Part shown: piece after piece, positions 1 through 4,400 of the stretch
Position numbering within the stretch: the first letter of the stretch is position 1
How the letters are laid out: each line of letters starts with the position of its first letter
Assembly (NCBI GenBank): GCA_937917475.1
Contig: CALDNF010000041.1
Location: 1-5,233, forward strand
Direction: 5' to 3'
DNA length: 5,233 nt
From: an uncultured Faecalibacterium sp.
Lineage (GTDB): Bacteria; Bacillota; Clostridia; Oscillospirales; Ruminococcaceae
Program-made: the position numbers and the translations under genes
The notes under the pieces: generated by a model
What the model saw: only the letters and a program-made list of their open reading frames with translations
Told to the model about the DNA's origin: nothing
The model's database searches: none

Positions 1-370
1 CGGTACCCGGGCATCCAGTGCCATCAGTTGCGCTGTGAGCTATTATGCTACCTCCAAGATGATGTTCACTGCCGCCCCGGGCAGCTTCTACCCGGCCCCT
101 AAGGTCACCAGTGCCGTAGTCCGGATGGATATCCGCTCCACTCCAGCGGTGCAGGTGGCAGATGAGGAAGGCTACTTTGCCCTTATCCGTGCAGCTTTCG
201 GCCAGCGGCGCAAGACGGCGGCCAATGCCATTGCCAGCGGCCTTGCCCTGCCCAAGGACCGGGTCATCTCCGCCATTGAAGCAGCCGGTTTTGATGCCCG
301 CATCCGCCCCGAGGCCCTGACCCTCGAGGACTTTGCCCGCATCCAGACCGCTCTTGCCGGAGCGCAGTAA
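1..370 (+). CDS. rsmA: 16S rRNA (adenine(1518)-N(6)/adenine(1519)-N(6))-dimethyltransferase, 3' part only
   Basis: This is the C-terminal part (about 122 residues) of RsmA/KsgA, which uses S-adenosylmethionine to dimethylate two adjacent adenines in the terminal loop of helix 45 of 16S rRNA during late 30S assembly. The reading frame is already open at base 2, and the catalytic N-terminal Rossmann half lies outside the window. The visible part starts within the family's conserved stretch before the YYA motif, followed by PGSFYPAPKVTSAVVRM, which matches the family's PxxFxPxPKVxSAVV signature. FGQRRKTAANAI then matches the FxxRRKT signature of the all-helical C-terminal domain that contacts rRNA. 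The end, with ALTLEDFARI, is the usual C-terminus before a TAA stop at 368-370. No hairpin with a T-run follows the stop, so transcription may continue towards the tRNA terminator. An internal GTG or ATG should not be taken as its start. Identification is firm; only the 5' part is missing. Confidence 0.95.
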   Translation, partial: GTRASSAISCAVSYYATSKMMFTAAPGSFYPAPKVTSAVVRMDIRSTPAVQVADEEGYFALIRAAFGQRRKTAANAIASGLALPKDRVISAIEAAGFDARIRPEALTLEDFARIQTALAGAQ

Positions 371-403
371 ATACGTGGTTCCTCTCACTTGCTCGGGAAT
401 GGG

Positions 404-427
404 CATAAGCTACCCCATAAGCTACCA
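404..427. repeat. 12-bp tandem duplication downstream of rsmA
   Basis: The unit CATAAGCTACCC (404-415) is followed directly by CATAAGCTACCA (416-427), differing only in the last base. It lies in the non-coding gap between the rsmA stop and the tRNA promoter. Replication slippage is the simplest origin. No function is evident. Confidence 0.7.
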
Positions 428-463
428 AAGTCCGGAAATAAGCCCAGGCAGAAAAATCAACAC

Positions 464-492
464 TTGCCAAAAACGCCTGTCAGTGGTATACT
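464..492 (+). promoter_or_regulatory. sigma-A type promoter of tRNA-Thr
   Basis: TTGCCA (464-469) and TATACT (487-492) are separated by exactly 17 bases and fit a vegetative -35/-10 pair, each with one or two mismatches. The predicted start is near 499, so only about eight leader bases precede the mature tRNA 5' end at 507. That is typical of a dedicated stable-RNA promoter. Confidence 0.75.
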
Positions 493-506
493 TATCAAGT
501 AATCTC

Positions 507-581
507 GCTGGTGTGGCGCAATGGTAGCGCAACTGATTTGTAATCAGTGGGTTGCAGGTTCAACTCCTGTCACCAGCTCCA
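507..581 (+). tRNA. tRNA-Thr (anticodon TGT)
   Basis: A complete cloverleaf can be folded by eye. The acceptor stem is GCTGGTG (507-513) with CACCAGC (571-577). The D stem is GCGC (516-519) with GCGC (527-530), around a 7-base loop containing GG. The anticodon stem is ACTGA (532-536) with TCAGT (544-548), and the loop TTTGTAA places TGT at 539-541. The variable loop has five bases. The T stem is GCAGG (554-558) with CCTGT (566-570), including one G-U pair, around TTCAACT. The discriminator base is T578 and the CCA tail is encoded at 579-581. The anticodon reads ACA, and other ACN codons by wobble if U34 is modified. It is a single gene with its own promoter and terminator, not part of a tRNA cluster. 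Confidence 0.97.
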
Positions 582-623
582 AAGAAAACCGCTTGGATTC
601 ATTGAAATTCGGGCGGTTTTCTT
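582..623 (+). terminator. intrinsic terminator of tRNA-Thr
   Basis: The 11 bases 582-592 (ending ACCGC) pair perfectly with 613-623 (GCGG then TTTTCTT). Allowing G-U pairs, the stem can be extended inwards to 599/606, leaving a 6-base loop. The stem begins directly after the encoded CCA, so the A-rich 5' arm and T-rich 3' arm form the usual rho-independent arrangement. Confidence 0.8.
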
Positions 624-624
624 G

Positions 625-648
625 TCGCTTGAAAATGCTTTCAGGCGA
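625..648. other. 10-bp hairpin of unknown role between two terminators
   Basis: TCGCTTGAAA (625-634) pairs with TTTCAGGCGA (639-648) around the loop ATGC, with a single G-U pair. No T-run follows on either strand, so it is not a clear terminator. It starts one base after the tRNA terminator and may be a back-up structure or a 3'-end block against exonucleases. It contains no coding sequence. Confidence 0.5.
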
Positions 649-676
649 GAATCCCAAAATAAAATCGTCTCAATGC

Positions 677-719
677 AAAAGAGGTCAGAACCCGGTACAA
701 TGGGTTCTGACCTCTTTTT
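677..719. terminator. bidirectional intrinsic terminator between convergent units
   Basis: A perfect 17-bp stem joins 677-693 (AAAAGAGGTCAGAACCC) to its complement at 702-718, around an 8-base loop. It is followed by T's on the plus strand (715-719) and by four T's on the minus strand. It lies 20 bases downstream of the stop of the leftward ATPase gene and is its obvious terminator. On the plus strand it also catches read-through from the tRNA and rsmA side. Confidence 0.9.
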
Positions 720-738
720 ACGGTTCGGATTTTACGAT

Positions 739-2841
739 TTATGCGTTCAGTTGGGGAGTGGTGGAGGTCTGGATAATATTGGTCATGCTCTTGAGGCTGA
801 TGCCGATGGTGGACAGGTTATGGAGCATAGCAGAGGTTGCGGGCTGAAGGATGCCCATAGCACCCAGAACGATCAGGGTCGAGTTGAAGCTCAGCACAAA
901 GCGGTAGTTGCTGTGCACCCGCTTCTGCAGGCCGTTGGCGATGGTCTTGAGGACCACCAGCTCTTCCAGACTGTCAGCCTTGATGGTGATGTCGGCGATC
1001 TCCCGGGCGATGGCAGCACCGGAGTTGATGGCGATACCAATGTCCGCAGCGGACAGGGCAGGGGAGTCGTTGATGCCGTCGCCGATCATGACTACGGTAT
1101 GGCCTTCGGCTTTGGCTTTCTGGACGAAGGCGGCCTTGTCCTCGGGCAGGACCTCGGCAAAGTAGTGGTCTACGCCCACCTGCTTTGCGATGGCGTGGGC
1201 AGTGCGGTCGCTGTCGCCGGTCATCATAACAGTGTTGGTCACACCCAGCTTCCGGAGCTGATGCAGCACAGCGGCGGCTTCGGGGCGGAGGGGGTCGGCG
1301 ATACAGATCACACCCACAAGCTGCCCGGAGGCGGCCATGTACAGATGCGAGTACTCGGGGCGGAGGTTGTCAAACTTCTCCTGCTCGCCCTCGGGCACGG
1401 TGCACTTTTCGTCCTCGAACACAAAGTGATAGCTGCCAATGACCACCCGCTGTCCGCTCACTCGACTTGCGATGCCGTGGGCAACGATGTACTCCACTTC
1501 GGAGTGCATCTCCTCGTGAGAGATGTTCCGCTCCTTGGCGGCACGTACCACAGCGTTTGCCATGGAGTGGGGGAAATGCTCTTCCAGACAGGCAGCCAGC
1601 TGCAGGACCTCACGCTCTTCGCAGCCGGAGAAGGGAATTACATCCACTACCTTGGGGGTAGCCCGGGTCAGGGTGCCGGTCTTGTCAAAGACAATGGTAT
1701 CGGCTTTGGCAAGAGTCTCCAGATACTTGCCGCCCTTCACGGTGATGTGGTAGCTGCCGCACTCCCGCATGGCGGAAAGAACGGCCAGCGGCATGGAGAG
1801 CTTGAGGGCGCAGGAGAAGTCCACCATCAGGATGGAGATGGCCCGGGTGACGTTCCGGGTCAGAACATAGGTTGCAACTGTACCGGCCAGACACCAGGGC
1901 ACTAGCTTGTCAGCCAGCTGCAGGGCCCGGTTCTCGGTGGAGGACTTGAGCTTTTCGGATTCTTCGATCATCGAAACGATCTTGTCGTACCGGTTGGTGC
2001 CATCGGCGGCAGTGGCGGTAAAGACGCACTCGCCTTCCTCCACCACGGTGCCGGCGTAGACGATGAAGCCCGGGACCTTCCGCACCGGCATGGACTCGCC
2101 GGTAAGTGCGGCCTGATTCACCATGGCCTCGCCCTCGATCACGGTGCCGTCCAGCGGGATCATGTTGCCGGAACGGACTACGATCTCATCGCCGGGATGG
2201 ACCTTGGTCAGCGGGGTCAGCACTTCGGTGCCCTGTGCACGGACCCAGACTTTATCGACATTCAGGGCCATGCTGCGGGCCAGATCGTCCAGACTCTTCT
2301 TCCGGGTCCACTCTTCCAGCAGGGAGCCCAGATTCAGCAGGAACATCACCGAACCGGCGGTGCCGTAGTCGCCCCGGAGAACGGATACGCCGATGCTCAG
2401 GGCATCCAGCACTTCTACTTCCAACTTGCGGCGCAGCAGGCACTTTACGCCTTTCCAGACAAAGCCCAAAGAGCGGTAAACGGTATAGGCTGCGGCCAGC
2501 GGAGCGGGCAGGAACAGCTTGCGGAAGACCCGGCCTGCCACGAGGTCGAACATCTTCTCCTGATATTCCTGATTGATCTTTCGGCTGTCGGCAGAGGTCA
2601 CCAGAGCATCCAGCTCAGCTACATCGAACTTGTAGCCGCCCAGCAGACGGATGGCTTCGGAGCGAGAACCGGCGTAGGTGATGACCACATCGCCGGTGCG
2701 CTCATAGACAGTGGCGTGCTCAATGGCATCCTGATGATTCAGATAGGCTTCCAACACGTCGGCCCGATGCAGGGTCATCCGTACGTTACAGACATGTACC
2801 CGCATCCGGCCCCGGCTTTCGTGTAAAATAATGCATTTCAT
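739..2841 (-). CDS. heavy-metal translocating P-type (P1B-like) ATPase with atypical FSC membrane motif
   Basis: This 700-residue membrane pump would use ATP hydrolysis, through an aspartyl-phosphate, to move a metal ion across the cytoplasmic membrane, most likely outwards. Residues 1 to about 80 resemble a ferredoxin-like heavy-metal-associated domain (GRMRVHV start) but lack CxxC. Hydrophobic segments lie near 108-131, 143-157, 160-176, 311-329, 333-357, 645-664 and 668-690. The actuator domain carries TGES at 247-250. The phosphorylation motif DKTGT is at 386-390 (Asp386). The nucleotide domain has HFPHS at 422-426 and glycines around 456-469. TGD is at 541-543 and GDGIND at 587-592. The membrane motif that is CPC or SPC in most relatives reads FSC at 342-344, and the HP dipeptide reads HS. 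The C-terminal membrane part ends in MLHNLSTIGISLKSM, which I associate with the CtpC-like manganese/zinc group. The substrate cannot be read from sequence; Mn, Zn, Fe or Co are all possible. The ATG at 2841 is preceded by a modest AGAGGGAAG ribosome site. The gene is co-directional with the small membrane protein gene 81 bases upstream. Confidence 0.93.
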   Translation of the reverse strand: MKCIILHESRGRMRVHVCNVRMTLHRADVLEAYLNHQDAIEHATVYERTGDVVITYAGSRSEAIRLLGGYKFDVAELDALVTSADSRKINQEYQEKMFDLVAGRVFRKLFLPAPLAAAYTVYRSLGFVWKGVKCLLRRKLEVEVLDALSIGVSVLRGDYGTAGSVMFLLNLGSLLEEWTRKKSLDDLARSMALNVDKVWVRAQGTEVLTPLTKVHPGDEIVVRSGNMIPLDGTVIEGEAMVNQAALTGESMPVRKVPGFIVYAGTVVEEGECVFTATAADGTNRYDKIVSMIEESEKLKSSTENRALQLADKLVPWCLAGTVATYVLTRNVTRAISILMVDFSCALKLSMPLAVLSAMRECGSYHITVKGGKYLETLAKADTIVFDKTGTLTRATPKVVDVIPFSGCEEREVLQLAACLEEHFPHSMANAVVRAAKERNISHEEMHSEVEYIVAHGIASRVSGQRVVIGSYHFVFEDEKCTVPEGEQEKFDNLRPEYSHLYMAASGQLVGVICIADPLRPEAAAVLHQLRKLGVTNTVMMTGDSDRTAHAIAKQVGVDHYFAEVLPEDKAAFVQKAKAEGHTVVMIGDGINDSPALSAADIGIAINSGAAIAREIADITIKADSLEELVVLKTIANGLQKRVHSNYRFVLSFNSTLIVLGAMGILQPATSAMLHNLSTIGISLKSMTNIIQTSTTPQLNA

Positions 2842-2883
2842 AGCAGAAAACTTCCCTCTATTTTCGATAGATCACAGTCATTG

Positions 2884-2907
2884 AAAAGAGCCGCCCGAAG
2901 GCGGCTC
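2884..2907 (-). terminator. UUCG-capped terminator or attenuator between small protein and ATPase genes
   Basis: Read on the minus strand, GAGCCGCC, then the tetraloop TTCG, then GGCGGCTC form a perfect 8-bp, mostly GC stem followed by TTTT (2887-2884). The C(UUCG)G cap is an exceptionally stable tetraloop. It starts 15 bases after the stop of the upstream gene and ends about 42 bases before the ATPase start. That leaves little room for a separate ATPase promoter, and none is visible. The likely effect is partial termination, giving less ATPase than small protein, or 3'-end protection of the short message. Confidence 0.75.
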
Positions 2908-2922
2908 CTGCTGGCTGCGGAA

Positions 2923-3207
2923 TTATTCAGCCTTCTCGCCCTCGGCGGTCTCGGCAGTGTCCTCGATGACCTCCTGCTCAGCCTCGGCAGCACGAGCCTC
3001 GTTGATGGCCTTTGCATCGGCCAGAATGTCACCGGCCTGCTCCTGCACCTTGTTAACGGTCTCCATGGTGCAATCCTTCATCCGCAGGACGGCAGCGGTG
3101 GTCTGGGTGTAGACCTTCTTGGCGTCCTTGCTGGACAGGATCTTGAAACCGGCAGAGCCGAACACAACGCCGCCCACGAACAGTGCGATCTTTTTCACGT
3201 CAACCAT
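2923..3207 (-). CDS. small single-pass membrane protein, DUF6110-like, partner of the metal ATPase
   Basis: The gene encodes 94 residues. After a short MVDVKK start, residues 7-24 (ALFVGGVVFGSAGFKILS region) form one glycine-rich hydrophobic helix, likely an uncleaved membrane anchor. The family-like stretch LSSKDAKKVYTQTTAAVLRMKD follows, with a single cysteine at 46, then a helical, strongly acidic tail rich in Ala and Glu. I recall this pattern from the uncharacterised DUF6110 family, which I associate with clostridial metal P-type ATPases; the exact family name is from memory. The start is supported by AAAGGAGA 8-9 bases upstream of the ATG at 3207. It is the first gene of the operon, with the ATPase second. 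By context it could be a regulatory subunit, metal-delivery protein or assembly factor of the pump, but no catalytic or clear metal-binding motif is visible. The small size and simple composition also allow a structural membrane role. Confidence 0.85.
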   Translation of the reverse strand: MVDVKKIALFVGGVVFGSAGFKILSSKDAKKVYTQTTAAVLRMKDCTMETVNKVQEQAGDILADAKAINEARAAEAEQEVIEDTAETAEGEKAE

Positions 3208-3242
3208 AATTAATTTCTCCTTTGCGATTGAAAATTTATCTT

Positions 3243-3266
3243 GAACATCGAGCGAATGGGATGTTT
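3243..3266 (-). promoter_or_regulatory. hairpin at the 5' end of the metal operon leader
   Basis: On the plus strand, GAACATC (3243-3249) pairs with GATGTTT (3260-3266), giving a 7-bp stem with one terminal G-T mismatch that pairs as A-C on the minus RNA and so is probably open there. The loop is 10 bases. With a transcription start predicted near 3268, the hairpin would occupy the first bases of the mRNA, a position known to slow 5'-dependent decay. No known riboswitch class is recognised. Confidence 0.4.
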
Positions 3267-3274
3267 CTGCGGTT

Positions 3275-3302
3275 ATTATAGCACGGTTTTTAAAATCCTC
3301 AA
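3275..3302 (-). promoter_or_regulatory. extended -10 promoter of the small protein/ATPase operon
   Basis: On the minus strand, TTGAGG (3302-3297) and a perfect TATAAT (3280-3275) are 16 bases apart. TGC directly precedes TATAAT, making a TGnTATAAT extended -10. The expected start is near 3268, which gives a leader of about 60 bases before the small protein's ATG. Confidence 0.82.
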
Positions 3303-3316
3303 GAGATTTTGATGAT

Positions 3317-3332
3317 GTTAATATGTGTTAAC
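3317..3332. repeat. palindrome GTTAA-N6-TTAAC upstream of the metal operon promoter
   Basis: GTTAATATGTGTTAAC has perfect 5-bp arms around a 6-base spacer. It lies 15 bases upstream of the -35 of the leftward promoter, a position suited to a dimeric transcription factor. A weaker CTAC-N5-GTAG repeat follows at 3336-3348. The palindrome could arise by chance in AT-rich DNA. Confidence 0.4.
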
Positions 3333-3381
3333 TTGCTACCTAAAGTAGTTAGAAAACGCTATCCCTATGTGTTTTTTAAGG

Positions 3382-3411
3382 CAAACTACAGTTTGTATAG
3401 TAAAACAAACT
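3382..3411. repeat. three-arm CAAACT/AGTTTG inverted repeat cluster, candidate operator
   Basis: CAAACT (3382-3387), AGTTTG (3390-3395) and CAAACT (3406-3411) are three exact copies of one 6-base half-site. The first two form a perfect palindrome with a 2-base spacer. The second and third form another with a 10-base spacer that holds TATAGT. The cluster is about 80 bases upstream of both promoter elements and looks like a binding site for a dimeric regulator. Which promoter it serves is unknown. Confidence 0.5.
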
Positions 3412-3464
3412 GGGCGCAGTTCTTCTTGTGTTTTGAAAAATTGCACGAAAACCGGCCGGAAGGG

Positions 3465-3494
3465 TTGCGCAGGGCGGGCTGTTCATTGTACAAT
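3465..3494 (+). promoter_or_regulatory. likely promoter of the phosphatase/exonuclease unit
   Basis: TTGCGC (3465-3470) and TACAAT (3489-3494) are 18 bases apart, with a start expected near 3501 and a leader of about 60 bases. The -10 sits inside a perfect 10-base palindrome, ATTGTACAAT (3485-3494). The -35 is imperfect, so the call is moderate. Confidence 0.55.
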
Positions 3495-3560
3495 AAGAAA
3501 AGAAGCACCCATCCTGCACCCTAAATGGGCCGGAATGGGACGAGAGAAACGAGGAAAATA

Positions 3561-4385
3561 ATGATGGAAGCTAAAATTCGGGTGCTGGCTCTGGATCTGG
3601 ACGGCACTCTGACCAACGATAATAAGGAAGTTGCCCCCCGCACCCGGAGGGCACTGAATGAAGCGGCTGCACAGGGCGTTACCATTGTGCTGGCATCGGG
3701 CCGGCCCACGGCGGGCATCATGCCGCTGGCAAAGGAGCTGGAACTGGAAAAGAAGGGCGGCTGCATCCTTGCCTACAACGGCGGTGCCATCGTGGACTGC
3801 GGCACCGGCGAGACCCTGTATCAGGTGCAGCTGGACCCGGCATATATTCCCGAGCTCTGTGCCTTTGCGGCGGAGCAGGATGTGGCCATCGTTACCTATA
3901 ATAAAGAAGGTGTGGTCACCGAGCGGCCCACCGATGAGTGGGGCAGCAAGGAGGGCTTTATCTGCAAGCTGCCCATGATCGGGGTAGAGGACCTTGCAAA
4001 GTATGTTGATTATCCCATCAGCAAGATGCTCATTGCCCTGGAGCCCTCCCGCCGGGATGCCGTCTGTGCTGCTGCACAGAAGCAGTTTGCGGGCCGGCTG
4101 GATATTTACCCTTCCAGCCCTTTCCTGATCGAAGTGGTGCCGCTGGGCGTTGCCAAGGATGTGAGTCTGGAGGCCCTGCTGAAACACAAGGGCATTGCCC
4201 GGGAGAACCTGATGGCCTGCGGTGATGGCCTGAATGACCGCTCCATGATCGCTTATGCCGGTGTGGGTGTAGCCATGCAGAACGCTGAAGAGCCGGTCAA
4301 GGCCGTGGCGGATTATGTTACCGCCGCCGACAACAACCACGACGGCGTGGCCGAAGCCGTGGAAAAGTTTATTCTGAACAACTGA
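3561..4385 (+). CDS. Cof-type HAD-IIB family sugar-phosphate or nucleotide phosphatase
   Basis: This is a 274-residue cytoplasmic haloacid dehalogenase-superfamily hydrolase. Motif I is DLDGT at 12-16, with nucleophile Asp12 and general acid Asp14. Motif II is ASGRP, with Ser46. A candidate motif III lysine is in the LGVAKD stretch near 199. Motif IV is GDGLND at 211-216. The NGG at 73-75 opens the C2B cap that sets substrate choice, and the C-terminal NAEEPVKAVADYVTAADNNHDGVAEAV is the classic Cof ending. These enzymes dephosphorylate small phosphorylated metabolites, such as sugar phosphates, FMN or PLP; the substrate cannot be told here. GAGGA at 3551-3555 supports the ATG at 3561, and the ATG at 3564 is nearly as good. 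An in-frame ATG at 3525 has no ribosome site and would add residues unlike the family. Length is normal. The next gene follows after 15 bases, so the two are probably co-transcribed. Confidence 0.93.
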   Translation: MMEAKIRVLALDLDGTLTNDNKEVAPRTRRALNEAAAQGVTIVLASGRPTAGIMPLAKELELEKKGGCILAYNGGAIVDCGTGETLYQVQLDPAYIPELCAFAAEQDVAIVTYNKEGVVTERPTDEWGSKEGFICKLPMIGVEDLAKYVDYPISKMLIALEPSRRDAVCAAAQKQFAGRLDIYPSSPFLIEVVPLGVAKDVSLEALLKHKGIARENLMACGDGLNDRSMIAYAGVGVAMQNAEEPVKAVADYVTAADNNHDGVAEAVEKFILNN

Positions 4386-4400
4386 GAGGACAACACAACA

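Larger units (their letters stand above)
3208..3560. other. AT-rich divergent intergenic region
   Basis: About 350 bases separate the leftward metal operon from the rightward phosphatase operon, and the stretch is visibly more AT-rich than the flanking genes. It holds the leader and extended -10 promoter of the leftward unit, several inverted repeats (3317-3332, 3336-3348, 3382-3411), a likely rightward promoter (3465-3494) and the leader of the phosphatase gene. Short open frames here lack ribosome sites and family-like sequence, so I see no gene in it. Confidence 0.7.

Noticed and set aside
521..847. Plus-strand open frame starting within the tRNA
   Set aside because: It crosses the tRNA and two terminator hairpins, so it cannot be a sensible message.
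547..1905. Long plus-strand open frame (452 codons) opposite the ATPase gene
   Set aside because: It begins inside the tRNA and lies mostly antisense to a gene with full P-type ATPase motifs. Its translation is rich in Gly, His, Val and Asp with no family-like pattern, as expected from the complement of a GC-rich coding frame.
2197..2826. Plus-strand open frame of 209 codons
   Set aside because: It is antisense to the N-terminal half of the ATPase, has no ribosome site and no recognisable domain.
3208..3268. Metal riboswitch (such as the manganese yybP-ykoY class) in the ATPase operon leader
   Set aside because: The leader is only about 60 bases, too short for that class, and none of its conserved loop sequences was seen.
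3382..3411. CAAACT inverted repeats as a CRISPR or transposon end
   Set aside because: The units are only six bases, with no spacer regularity, no target duplication and no cas or transposase gene nearby.
3309..3524. Short plus-strand open frames in the divergent intergenic region
   Set aside because: The codons come from AT-rich non-coding DNA that holds promoter elements and inverted repeats. No ribosome site precedes the ATGs, and the peptides look random.
3525..3560. Upstream in-frame ATG for the phosphatase at 3525
   Set aside because: It lacks a ribosome binding site and adds residues not seen in the family, whereas the ATG at 3561 has GAGGA at suitable spacing.
3483..4340. Minus-strand open frame of 285 codons
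   Set aside because: It is the antisense shadow of the Cof-type phosphatase, whose motifs I-IV are all in place on the plus strand.
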